Source: Ruminococcus sp.
GTDB taxonomy: Bacteria > Bacillota > Clostridia > Oscillospirales > Ruminococcaceae
Length of the DNA stretch: 64,000 bases
Assembly (NCBI RefSeq): GCF_024692365.1
Contig: NZ_JAILMR010000052.1
Coordinates: 37,142 to 101,141, forward strand
Reading direction: 5' to 3'
Each line of letters begins with the position of its first letter. Position 1 is the first letter of the stretch. The notes under the pieces are model-generated. The model did no database searches. It was not told the origin of the DNA and was given only the letters and a program-made list of their open reading frames with translations. Positions 54,961 to 63,112 of this stretch are shown here, in pieces. Position numbers and translations under genes: made by a program.

Positions 54961-55914
54961 CTATCCATCTGTCGTTGTTAAATCAGTCTCGCCAGATAGA
55001 TCTGCAAAAACAATATAGCCGTCAACATTATTACCCGATATAAAATGATTCAGTTCGCTCTCGTCCGATCTTGTTGGTATCGGAATGCTTGTTGTCGCTT
55101 CATCACTGAGAGGAACGAAATATCCAGCGTACTGCACGCCGTTGTCTGCTGTGAAGTAAAGGGGATTTTCAAAAGAATATTCCTTTATATCAGCAAGCAG
55201 AGTATCAAAATCGGCAGGACCGTCTGCAAGACCCATATCCCTGATGCAGGCAGCAGCTTCTTTGCCTACATACCTAAGTCTGTTGGTGCCGCGCATAACA
55301 AAGCCGTACTTGTAGCAGTTGTTTGGTATCCAAGCGTAATCTTCCGTACCCGTGAACTCCTTATACTCCCCGTCTACGTTGATCATCAGATCAGCACATG
55401 AACCGATATAAGCTTCGTCAGTCTTGGCTGTGTTTTCATCGTCTGGAATCAAGGAAGTAACCATCAGCGTATCCAGACCGCAATAGCCCTTGAAATCAAC
55501 CGCAAGATTATTCAGCTGCCTGAGCATATCAGTACGCGCTTCATCACTGGGGTAGCCCGCCGCCATCAGCATAACGCCGTCTTTAGTGAAAAGGTAGGGA
55601 TAGAGCGCTTCGGTCTCTCCCAGAGTTCCTGTGAAAGGATGAGCGCTGTCCACCTGAACAAGCAGACCTTCGCCAACGCTTTTCATTTCTTTATACTTAT
55701 AATTCTTGGTGAGCCTGCTGCCTTTGCCGCTGTCTTTATCTTCCTCCACAACTACGGAAGATTCAGCAGTATCACTTTTCTTACTACTTGCCTTTTTGTC
55801 TGAAGCGTCCTTCCCGCAGGAGGTCGAAAGCGCAACAAGCGACAAAAGCATTACAGCCAATGCCGCTGCAATATTTTTATATTTGTAAACTTTAATTCTG
55901 TTAAGATCCGACAT
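54961..55914 (-). CDS. Predicted lipoprotein of unknown function
   Basis: The 317-residue protein has a signal sequence ending LSTSC (Cys33), followed by a low-complexity Ser/Lys/Asp/Glu linker and a globular domain from about 70. The segments EALYPYLFTKDGVML and CYKYGFVMRG are distinctive, with scattered Cys. It may be distantly related to D-Ala-D-Ala carboxypeptidase-like (M15) lipoproteins of Clostridia, but I cannot place clear metal ligands, so no function is assigned. A promoter lies upstream. The esterase gene follows 46 bases downstream. Confidence 0.75.
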   Translation of the reverse strand: MSDLNRIKVYKYKNIAAALAVMLLSLVALSTSCGKDASDKKASSKKSDTAESSVVVEEDKDSGKGSRLTKNYKYKEMKSVGEGLLVQVDSAHPFTGTLGETEALYPYLFTKDGVMLMAAGYPSDEARTDMLRQLNNLAVDFKGYCGLDTLMVTSLIPDDENTAKTDEAYIGSCADLMINVDGEYKEFTGTEDYAWIPNNCYKYGFVMRGTNRLRYVGKEAAACIRDMGLADGPADFDTLLADIKEYSFENPLYFTADNGVQYAGYFVPLSDEATTSIPIPTRSDESELNHFISGNNVDGYIVFADLSGETDLTTTDG

Positions 55915-55946
55915 AAAGCTGCACCGCCTTCATAATTGTTTATTCA

Positions 55947-55976
55947 ATTATAGCACATCTTTTTGTCGAATTTCAA
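55947..55976 (-). promoter_or_regulatory. Promoter of the lipoprotein gene
   Basis: On the minus strand, TTGAAA and TATAAT are separated by 18 bases, about 32 bases before the ATG. Confidence 0.65.
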
Positions 55977-56013
55977 CATTTTAATGAACTTAACTCACAC
56001 TTTCATCACTAAA

Positions 56014-56039
56014 TACAAATTGAAACATAGCAATTTGTA
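56014..56039 (-). terminator. Hairpin after the GH2 gene, possible terminator
   Basis: TACAAATTG and CAATTTGTA are perfect 9-bp inverted repeats 14 bases after the stop. The stem is AT-rich and the T-run short, so this is a weak call. Confidence 0.4.
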
Positions 56040-56053
56040 CAAAAGCACAAGAC

Positions 56054-58771
56054 TCACGGAACATCGCGTACATAATCGGCAACTGACCGTAAAAACACCC
56101 TGCCCTCAGGTGATGCCATGAGCTTTTCAAGGTCACTTGTACAGACAACTACCCTGCCGCCGCCCATGTCATATTCGTACAGGATAGCAAGGTCGTGGTT
56201 CCTTTCAAAATTGTCGATCATGCGGACTATAACCCGCTTGTCAGCAGATTTGCCATCAAGTATCTCACACTTAGATGACATCACGATATCCCACCAAATG
56301 GGAGTTGAATATTTTTTACAGGAGAAGCCTTTGAGCGCAGGGTGAGAAACGTCGTTAACAAGTCCCATAGTTCCCACAGGCTCGGGCTTTTTCATCATAT
56401 TAGATATCTCGCGGAACATTGGGTAGCACCAGAAATCCTGACAGTAAAAGCCATCAATGGAGTTTTGAAGCTTTTCAAGTTCAGGGAATATCAGGATAGT
56501 TTTTCCCTCGGCTAGGATTTTTTCAGCTTCGGAGTTAACCCCAGAGAAGATATGAACACCATCGAAGCATACTTCCCTAACATCGGGAATGATCTCTAAC
56601 TCATAGTGATTTCTAATATCCGTTCCCTCGACCTCAATAGTCAGCACTGCGGGAGTAATATTATCGACCTTAGGAAGTTTAACCGATGCATGGCAAACGT
56701 CCGCATAATTTTCATCTGAAGCGATAACAGCACTGCCTGTTTCGCAGATATCTCCGCACTCAAACCTGTATATCACATTTTTACCGACAAGGCTTTCGGG
56801 TCGGTAGTTCACAAGCCTGATATCGAATGAGAAATTTGTACCCGCAAGCAGAGTATAGCTGTCAAAAATCGCCAGAATCACCGCATCGTTGCAGAATTCA
56901 CGCCATTCCTCGGGAGTGATGATACCCTTATTATCCATGAAAGCGTCAAGCATACCAACAAGCGCAGTTCCCTGCCCCGAGAAATCCTGAATATCCAGTA
57001 TCTGGAATCCTGCAAGCAGCTTTGAACGGAAAACAGATTCTAGTTCTTCCTTATAGCAAGCCTTAGCAAGCTGACCAGAGCAATAGAAAAAGTCCTTGGC
57101 GAGATGACCCAGACCATTGGCTTCAAGGCGTTCGCGGAATACTTCAAAATTTCGAGCTTTCAGCGAACCAGTGTACTTTCCGATTTCATCAAAATTCGGG
57201 TAAGTTTCAAACTGACCTATCTCATGGGTGACGATAGGTATCTCTGGGACAAGATCAGCGTCAGATTCATTCGCTTTAACGGTCTTCATCGTCGTGCCGT
57301 ACTGTATCTGTACTGTGCCATCCTCGGATATTGCCGAGGAGTGTAAAGTTTTCTCCGATTTGACAGCGCTGTCATAAGAATGATTTGCTGCCGGTTTGTC
57401 AGTCTGGATATGACCAAGAGGTGCATCGCACATCGCATAAGAACCGCGTATCAGCCTGTCCTTTGCAAGCCTTACGCCCACAAAGAAATCGTCGTTTTCA
57501 AGCACGCAGGGCGACCACTGGAAATTATTCGAGCCCTGTGTGTAAAGATGTCTTCTGTCCGTATTTTTGTATAGACCCATTACTTCGTTGATTCGTTCCT
57601 TACTACCCCAAAGTTCATTGCCCATTGACATCATGCAGAATGAGGGGTGATTGCCGAATTCTCTGAGCATAGCAAAGCCCTCAGCGATAAGAAATTCCTG
57701 CTCTTCGGCGTTGAAATCTTCATCATTGGAAGCATGGACAGTTCCCCAGAACGGGAGCTGAGGTTCCATATAAATACCAAGAATATCCGCCGCTATAAAT
57801 GCAGCCTCGGGAGGACAACAGGTGTGGAATCGATAGTGATTTATGCCGAAACTGCGTGAAATCTTCATAACACGGAGCCACTCGTCAACATCGCATGAGG
57901 CGTAGGCTGTCTTCGGGAAGATCATACCGTCGTGCTTGCCGCGCAGGAAAGTCAGCTTGCCGTTTACAGAGAATTTACCGTTTGCAGTTGATAATTCGCG
58001 CATACCAAAAATATGCTTGGATATATCGCCATCGATATCGATACAAAGCTCGTACAGATAAGGAGTGTGTTCGCTCCAGAGTTTAAAATTCTTACACATC
58101 GGATACTCTGCGATAAGTTTTCCGTTGGAAAATGAACACTCTACAGGTTTGGAAATAGGTGTATCATCGGGATAGTTTGTAGCAAAAATAACAGCTTTGC
58201 CGTTTTCTGCACCAATGATATCAGCGGTGACCTTAACCGTTCCTGCATGGATATCAGGAGTGATGACAACATTTTTGCAATGTGCGGCGCCGTAGCCGAT
58301 AAGCTCGATCCTACCAAGAATACCGTTCCAGTTTGTTTGGGTATCAGGGGAAGTCATGTGACCGCCCTTCGTCTTGTAGCTCACATTCGCAACTTTTATG
58401 ACAAGCTCGCGCTCACCTGTACCAATGAATTCGGTAAGGTCATAAATATGCGGCGCACAGAAGCTATCCTGAACACCAAGTGAAACTCCGTCAACAAAAA
58501 CCTCGGTGATGCGCGTGCGTTCAAGAAAAAGTTCCAGTGCCGAACATTTCAGAGCGTTTGTATTAATTGTGCGCTTATACCAAGCCCAGCCCTCAAATTT
58601 GTATGAATCAGTCAAATGACCTGTTTCACGTGCTTCGTTTAACTTTCCCTTGCGAGCGTTTGAAGTCGTATCAGGAAGTTTAATATTTTCATTGTAAGAA
58701 ACATTTTCACCTGTGCAGTTATAGTCAAGGAAAAGTTCCCAAGTCCCTTGTAAATTGATTTTACCTATCAA
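56054..58771 (-). CDS. Glycoside hydrolase family 2 enzyme (beta-galactosidase/glucuronidase-like), cytoplasmic
   Basis: The 905-residue protein begins with a sugar-binding jelly-roll domain (LQGTWELFLDYN, WAWYKRTI), an Ig-like domain, and a TIM barrel with acid/base Glu in MSMGNELWG and probable nucleophile Glu in IVTHEIGQF. A long C-terminal region of beta-rich domains follows. No signal peptide is present, so it acts on imported oligosaccharides; exact specificity cannot be read. The start is TTG at 58771, 8 bases after a strong AGAGG; an in-frame GTG at 58780 lies inside that site. It diverges from dprA. Confidence 0.88.
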   Translation of the reverse strand: MIGKINLQGTWELFLDYNCTGENVSYNENIKLPDTTSNARKGKLNEARETGHLTDSYKFEGWAWYKRTINTNALKCSALELFLERTRITEVFVDGVSLGVQDSFCAPHIYDLTEFIGTGERELVIKVANVSYKTKGGHMTSPDTQTNWNGILGRIELIGYGAAHCKNVVITPDIHAGTVKVTADIIGAENGKAVIFATNYPDDTPISKPVECSFSNGKLIAEYPMCKNFKLWSEHTPYLYELCIDIDGDISKHIFGMRELSTANGKFSVNGKLTFLRGKHDGMIFPKTAYASCDVDEWLRVMKISRSFGINHYRFHTCCPPEAAFIAADILGIYMEPQLPFWGTVHASNDEDFNAEEQEFLIAEGFAMLREFGNHPSFCMMSMGNELWGSKERINEVMGLYKNTDRRHLYTQGSNNFQWSPCVLENDDFFVGVRLAKDRLIRGSYAMCDAPLGHIQTDKPAANHSYDSAVKSEKTLHSSAISEDGTVQIQYGTTMKTVKANESDADLVPEIPIVTHEIGQFETYPNFDEIGKYTGSLKARNFEVFRERLEANGLGHLAKDFFYCSGQLAKACYKEELESVFRSKLLAGFQILDIQDFSGQGTALVGMLDAFMDNKGIITPEEWREFCNDAVILAIFDSYTLLAGTNFSFDIRLVNYRPESLVGKNVIYRFECGDICETGSAVIASDENYADVCHASVKLPKVDNITPAVLTIEVEGTDIRNHYELEIIPDVREVCFDGVHIFSGVNSEAEKILAEGKTILIFPELEKLQNSIDGFYCQDFWCYPMFREISNMMKKPEPVGTMGLVNDVSHPALKGFSCKKYSTPIWWDIVMSSKCEILDGKSADKRVIVRMIDNFERNHDLAILYEYDMGGGRVVVCTSDLEKLMASPEGRVFLRSVADYVRDVP

Positions 58772-58804
58772 GCAGATCACCTCTAGTCCCGATTATGTAA
58801 ATAT

Positions 58805-58833
58805 ATTATAGCATAATATTTTTACGATTTCAA
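58805..58833 (-). promoter_or_regulatory. Promoter of the GH2 gene
   Basis: On the minus strand, TTGAAA and TATAAT are separated by 17 bases, about 35 bases before the TTG start. Confidence 0.68.
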
Positions 58834-58871
58834 CGTCAACTTGTGACTTTGTCAGAAAATTCAAAAAACTG

Positions 58872-58900
58872 TTGAAATCCACAAAAAGATATGATACAAT
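58872..58900 (+). promoter_or_regulatory. Promoter of dprA
   Basis: TTGAAA and TACAAT are separated by 17 bases, about 30 bases before the gene and back to back with the GH2 promoter. Confidence 0.65.
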
Positions 58901-58930
58901 AAGATAAAACAAAACACAAGGGGTGATTAT

Positions 58931-59791
58931 ATGTCTATGACCGATAAACAAGCACTGTTCGCACTTTCGCTGATCTACACGCCGGGAAAGGCGGGGATAG
59001 ATTCTCTGATGCAGAGATACTACGACCCTGCAAAACTGCTGAATGCCCTGCAAAACGATACCGATAAGGATATCCCGCACAGTTTTTCTGCGGCGGCAAA
59101 GGCATTTGACTTTTCTCTTTTGGAACAGATACAGAACTACTGCGATGAACGCGGCATCGTTATTCTGACCAGATATGACGAGGATTTTCCCGAAAATCTC
59201 CTTGAAGTGGAATGTCCGCCAATGGCACTCTATTGCCTTGGGGATAAAGAAGTCCTCAAAGAACGCGCTTCACTGACGATAGTAGGTTCACGTGAAGCCA
59301 CGCCGTATTCCATCGATGTTGCTAAGTATTTCGCACGCACCAAATCACGTGAAGGTCATACGATAATCAGTGGATTTGCACGCGGCATAGATTCCGCATC
59401 ACACACAGGTGCTATCGAAGCTGATGGCAAAACTGTGGCTGTTCTCGGATGTGGTATCGACTATGATTATCCCAGATACAGCGGCGAGTTAAAAAATTCC
59501 ATAGCCCAGCACGGTGCTGTCATATCCGAATACCCGCCGTTGGAAAATCCCGCAAAGGAGTATTTCACGATACGAAATCGTCTGATAGCAGGACTTTCAA
59601 AGGCTGTTCTGGTAGTTCAGGCGGGAGTACACAGCGGTTCGATAAACACCGCCAGCCATGCAATTTCCCAGGGCAAGGATGTTTACTGCATACCGCCCGC
59701 GAATATCTTCAACGATATCTACAAAGGACAAAGCGTACTGCTTCGCGACGGTGCTATCCCTGCCTTTGAACCACATGATATCGTACTTTAA
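58931..59791 (+). CDS. dprA: DNA-processing protein DprA/Smf
   Basis: The 286-residue protein has the DprA Rossmann-like core: LTIVGSREATPYS, IISGFARGIDSASHTGA, VAVLGCGIDYDYP, SEYPPLENPAKEYFTIRNRLIAGLS and HSGSINTASHAISQGKDVYCIP. DprA loads RecA on incoming single-stranded DNA during natural transformation. The protein ends shortly after the core, so the C-terminal winged-helix domain found in many homologues is absent. Here it is not next to topA or rnhB as is common elsewhere. AGGGGTG precedes the ATG. Confidence 0.93.
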   Translation: MSMTDKQALFALSLIYTPGKAGIDSLMQRYYDPAKLLNALQNDTDKDIPHSFSAAAKAFDFSLLEQIQNYCDERGIVILTRYDEDFPENLLEVECPPMALYCLGDKEVLKERASLTIVGSREATPYSIDVAKYFARTKSREGHTIISGFARGIDSASHTGAIEADGKTVAVLGCGIDYDYPRYSGELKNSIAQHGAVISEYPPLENPAKEYFTIRNRLIAGLSKAVLVVQAGVHSGSINTASHAISQGKDVYCIPPANIFNDIYKGQSVLLRDGAIPAFEPHDIVL

Positions 59792-59826
59792 ACAGAAAAT
59801 ACTTTCAAAAGAAACGGAGATCTTTC

Positions 59827-60294
59827 ATGCCTAAAAAGAAAAAGATATTGAAAAGAATTGTCAGCGTGATATTATTTATATTCCTCATCAGTTTTATTAT
59901 TTGCGACCTGACATTCTATAATCATTTTAAAGACAATATTTTCGAGATCCCGAAATCACATCATATATGGGGAGACAAAGATGAAGGATACCTCTATGAA
60001 ACATATTTCTTAATCCAAAAAGTTCCGGAATCTCAGGAAGAACTGGAAAAAGAAGTTCGATCATTTATATCCGAGAATAAAATAATCGAAGATGCAAAAA
60101 ATGCCGGGACAAATACCGTATCATTAAATTTCATGATCGCTGATTTCAGAATGCCGATATTTTTCACAGAAGATTCCAAAAGAGACAAATATTCAGAGCA
60201 TAATATCAAAACCCATATGACAGCGCGTTATCTTTATGATATTGACAATGAAGCAGAAAAACTAGAGTTCTATCAAGTAAAACGCAGCTTCTGA
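59827..60294 (+). CDS. Small single-pass membrane protein of unknown function
   Basis: The 155-residue protein starts with a Lys-rich stretch (MPKKKKILKR) and one hydrophobic segment at about 11-27, followed by a hydrophilic domain outside the membrane. I recognise no family. The AT-rich codon use (many AAA, GAA, ATA) is unlike the neighbouring rpsB-tsf genes and suggests a recently acquired or fast-evolving gene. CGGAGA precedes the ATG, 35 bases after dprA, so it may be co-transcribed. Confidence 0.65.
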   Translation: MPKKKKILKRIVSVILFIFLISFIICDLTFYNHFKDNIFEIPKSHHIWGDKDEGYLYETYFLIQKVPESQEELEKEVRSFISENKIIEDAKNAGTNTVSLNFMIADFRMPIFFTEDSKRDKYSEHNIKTHMTARYLYDIDNEAEKLEFYQVKRSF

Positions 60295-60320
60295 GATATC
60301 TTCTGACCATCGATAATACA

Positions 60321-60354
60321 AAAAGACCGCAGCATACCGTAATATGCTGCGGTC
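60321..60354. terminator. Bidirectional terminator between the small membrane protein gene and tsf
   Basis: GACCGCAGCATA and TATGCTGCGGTC are perfect 12-bp inverted repeats. AAAA precedes and ATATTT follows, so it can serve both converging transcripts. Confidence 0.88.
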
Positions 60355-60376
60355 ATATTTATTGAAAAGATTTCAA

Positions 60377-61294
60377 TTACTTGATCATGCTTGCGATTTC
60401 GTCTGCGAAGTTTTCTTCCTTCTTCTCAACGCCTTCGCCTCTCTCGAAACGAACAACTTCAGCAACAGTGATGCTACCGCCCAGCTTCTTAGCTTCAGCT
60501 GCAACGTACTCCTGTACGGAAACCTTGTCGTCCTTTACGAAAGCCTGTTCCAGCAGGCAGTTCTCCTTGTAGTACTTGCCTACCTTGCCTTCAACGATCT
60601 TAGCTCTTACCTGCTCAGGCTTGTTAGCCATCTTAGGATCCTCAGCCATCTGAGCCATCATGATCTCCTTCTCCTTGTCGAGAACCTCAGCGGGAACTTC
60701 GTCTCTCTTAAGGTAAGCAGGATTCAGAGCTGCGGACTGCATAGCTACATCCTTACCGATTGTCAGAACAGCATCATCCTTGATATCGGTGTCCATCTTA
60801 ACCAGAACGCCGATGCTGCCGCCGTTGTGAACGTAGGAAGCAACAGTACCCTCGAGTCTTACGAAACGACGGATAACGATGTTCTCTCTGATCTTCATGC
60901 CAGCCAGCTCGGTCAAAACTTCGTCAACAGTCTTGTCGCCGCCGCTGATTGTTGTAGCCTTCAGAGCGTCAACGTCAGCAGGGTTCTTCTCAACAATGGT
61001 GTTAGCTACGCTTGCAGCGAAAGCCTTGAAATCATCGGTATTAGCAGCGAAGTCAGTCTCAGTGTTAATCTCAACCATAACGCCTACGCCGTTGTTAACA
61101 ACAGTAGCAACAACGCCCTCAGCAGCTGCTCTGCCGCTCTTCTTAGCCTGTGTAGCGAGACCCTTTTCTCTCAGTGCCTCGATAGCCTTATCCTGATCGC
61201 CATCAGCTGCTACAAGTGCTCTCTTGCAGTCCATCATGCCGACGCCTGTGATGCTCATAAGTTCCTTTATAGCCTGAACTGTTACGTTAGCCAT
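60377..61294 (-). CDS. tsf: Elongation factor Ts
   Basis: The 305-residue protein exchanges GDP for GTP on EF-Tu. The N-terminal UBA-like segment is clear (VQAIKELMSITGVGMMDCKRAL), followed by the TDFAANTDDF segment of the dimerisation core. ATG 61294 has GGAGG just upstream; an in-frame upstream start at 61327 would add 11 unrelated residues. It follows rpsB by about 95 bases, the usual rpsB-tsf order. Confidence 0.97.
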   Translation of the reverse strand: MANVTVQAIKELMSITGVGMMDCKRALVAADGDQDKAIEALREKGLATQAKKSGRAAAEGVVATVVNNGVGVMVEINTETDFAANTDDFKAFAASVANTIVEKNPADVDALKATTISGGDKTVDEVLTELAGMKIRENIVIRRFVRLEGTVASYVHNGGSIGVLVKMDTDIKDDAVLTIGKDVAMQSAALNPAYLKRDEVPAEVLDKEKEIMMAQMAEDPKMANKPEQVRAKIVEGKVGKYYKENCLLEQAFVKDDKVSVQEYVAAEAKKLGGSITVAEVVRFERGEGVEKKEENFADEIASMIK

Positions 61295-61390
61295 TTTAAA
61301 TTCCTCCGATTCTGTTATTTTACTCACAACAAGGCAGACAAATCATCTTATTGCCTGCCTTGATAAATTCTGTATTAGTCAGCCGAGAAA

Positions 61391-62122
61391 TTACTCAGCG
61401 TCCTCAGCCTTCTCAGCTTCCTCAGCAGCAGTAGCATCCTCGCCCTGTCTGCCTTCGATGATAGCGTTAGCCATGCAGCCAGCGATCAGCTTAACTGCTC
61501 TGATAGCGTCATCGTTACCGGGGATAACATAATCAACATCGTCAGGATCACAGTTAGTATCTACAATAGCTACTACGGGGATACCCAGCTTCTTAGCCTC
61601 AGCTACTGCGATCTTTTCCTTTCTGGGGTCAACAACGAAGAGTGCGCCGGGCAGCTTCTTCATGTTCTTGATACCGCCCATGAACTTCTCGAGCTTCTCA
61701 ATCTCGAGCTTCAGCTTGGTAACTTCCTTCTTGGGGAGCAGCTCAAAAGTGCCGTCCTCTTCCATTGCGTGCAGCTGCTCAAGTCTCTTGATTCTCTGCT
61801 CAATGGTCTTGAAGTTAGTCATCATACCGCCGAGCCATCTAGCGTTTACATAGTGAGCATTAGCTCTCAGTGCTTCCTCCTTGATGGAGTCGCCAGCCTG
61901 CTTCTTGGTACCTACGAAAAGTACCTCCTGACCGTTTGCAGAGATCTCTCTGATGAACATATAAGCCTCTTCCAGCTTCTTAACTGTCTTCTGGAGATCG
62001 ATGATGTAGATGCCGTTACGCTCTGTAAAGATGTAAGGCGCCATTTTGGGGTTCCATCTTCTTGTCTGGTGACCAAAGTGTACACCTGCTTCAAGAAGCT
62101 GCTTCATTGATACTACTGCCAT
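61391..62122 (-). CDS. rpsB: 30S ribosomal protein S2
   Basis: The 243-residue protein shows the S2 signature [22 protein letters not shown] near the start, [31 protein letters not shown], and [13 protein letters not shown]. The C-terminal tail is Ala/Glu-rich. The codon use is strongly biased, as expected of a highly expressed gene. GGAGGTTACTACC lies just before the ATG. A long leader with a nested hairpin and a strong promoter precede it. Confidence 0.98.
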   Translation of the reverse strand: MAVVSMKQLLEAGVHFGHQTRRWNPKMAPYIFTERNGIYIIDLQKTVKKLEEAYMFIREISANGQEVLFVGTKKQAGDSIKEEALRANAHYVNARWLGGMMTNFKTIEQRIKRLEQLHAMEEDGTFELLPKKEVTKLKLEIEKLEKFMGGIKNMKKLPGALFVVDPRKEKIAVAEAKKLGIPVVAIVDTNCDPDDVDYVIPGNDDAIRAVKLIAGCMANAIIEGRQGEDATAAEEAEKAEDAE

Positions 62123-62190
62123 GGTAGTAACCTCCTGTTTGGTTTAAAATTTCCGTTATACGGATGATACATAACCTCCGGACGATATTG

Positions 62191-62235
62191 CTGACTCAAA
62201 CCCCGCTGAATGCCGCAAGCGGCACATAGCGTCAG
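62191..62235 (-). ncRNA. Structured rpsB leader, candidate autoregulatory element
   Basis: The leader folds as a nested stem: CTGAC with GTCAG outside, GCT with AGC next, and GCCGC with GCGGC inside, closed by two loop bases. It lies about 60-110 bases into a roughly 165-base leader between promoter and rpsB. Feedback by S2, as for other ribosomal operons, is possible but not shown. Confidence 0.5.
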
Positions 62236-62294
62236 ATAACGCCATTGCGCATAGGGACCAAAAGCCATAGTTCGTCCGTGCGAATTACCATAAT

Positions 62295-62323
62295 ATTATA
62301 GCACACTTTTTTCGCGATTGCAA
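62295..62323 (-). promoter_or_regulatory. Promoter of the rpsB-tsf operon
   Basis: On the minus strand, TTGCAA and TATAAT are separated by 17 bases. The -10 box lies about 170 bases before rpsB. Confidence 0.75.
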
Positions 62324-62329
62324 GTGTTT

Positions 62330-62629
62330 TTATCTCGATGTTTTTAACAAATTATCAACCTTATATCTTGGTTCTTTTGAAGGTTTTGTCACATCACCTA
62401 TATCTACCAGAATAGTATCCTCCCCTATCAGCCTTATATCACTGCATCTGATGACAACATCGTCATCTCTGCCCATAAGCCCGAGAGCCCGTGATCTACC
62501 GTAGATTATGATCGATATGACTCTGCCTTCTGCTGTATCAAGCTCGAGATCATCGGCATAGCCTATTTTTTCACCACTTCTTATATTCACGACTTCCTTG
62601 TTCCTTAGCCCCGAAAAACTGCATATCAT
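62330..62629 (-). CDS. ylmC: YlmC/YmxH family PRC-barrel protein
   Basis: The 99-residue protein matches the small YlmC/YmxH group associated with sporulation: GLRNKEVVNI, GEKIGYADDLELD, GRVISIIIYG and the ending segment DDDVVIRCSDIRLIGEDTILVD. The fold is a PRC-barrel. Its role is not well defined. GGGAGG lies before the ATG. In Bacilli this gene sits close to sigG, and here it also neighbours sigG, but in divergent orientation. Confidence 0.88.
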   Translation of the reverse strand: MICSFSGLRNKEVVNIRSGEKIGYADDLELDTAEGRVISIIIYGRSRALGLMGRDDDVVIRCSDIRLIGEDTILVDIGDVTKPSKEPRYKVDNLLKTSR

Positions 62630-62815
62630 AACTCTACCTCCCGATTTTCTGCCGAAAAACAGAAATTCACATTAGTAAATGATATGCAGGTACCCTTTAT
62701 AATAGTACCGACAGATATCATGATACATCTTTCAAATGAATATCCGAAGACACATCGGGTAAACTTTCTGTAAAGGACTGCCAGTTTTGGCAAAATCAAT
62801 TTGCGGAGGTAAAAT

Positions 62816-63112
62816 ATGCAATTCAATAAAGTCGAGATAAGCGGTGTGAACACGGGAAGTCTTAAAGTGCTGACCGAGGAAGAAAAGCAGGAACTACTCA
62901 GAAAAACACGCGCAGGCGACAAAAAGGCACGTGAGGAACTTATCAACGGAAATCTTCGACTGGTTCTCAGCGTACTGCAAAAATATTCTTCAGGCAAAGA
63001 AAGTGCCGATGACCTGTTTCAAGTCGGAGTGGTAGGGCTGATAAAAGCCATCGATAATTTTGATATCGGACTGAATGTCAGATTTTCTACCTACGCAGTC
63101 CCGATAGCATAG
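62816..63112 (+). CDS. sigG: RNA polymerase sporulation sigma factor SigG, N-terminal fragment interrupted by an inserted element
   Basis: The 98-residue product matches the start of SigG: FNKVEISGVNTG, NGNLRLVLSVLQKY, DDLFQVGVVGLIKAIDNFD and VRFSTYAVP (region 2). Homology ends abruptly after AVP, followed by two foreign codons and a TAG stop. A full SigG continues into MIIGEIRR and has about 255 residues, so regions 3 and 4 are missing. The stop is followed 12 bases later by the end of a serine-recombinase gene facing sigG. This is what a skin-type element would leave, with the 3' half of sigG beyond the right edge. GGAGG precedes the ATG. SigG is the late forespore sigma factor. Confidence 0.85.
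   Translation: MQFNKVEISGVNTGSLKVLTEEEKQELLRKTRAGDKKAREELINGNLRLVLSVLQKYSSGKESADDLFQVGVVGLIKAIDNFDIGLNVRFSTYAVPIA

Noticed and set aside
60344..61363. 339-codon plus-strand open frame covering tsf
   Set aside because: It is the mirror of the strongly codon-biased tsf gene. Its Leu/Ser-rich composition is an artefact of reading that strand.
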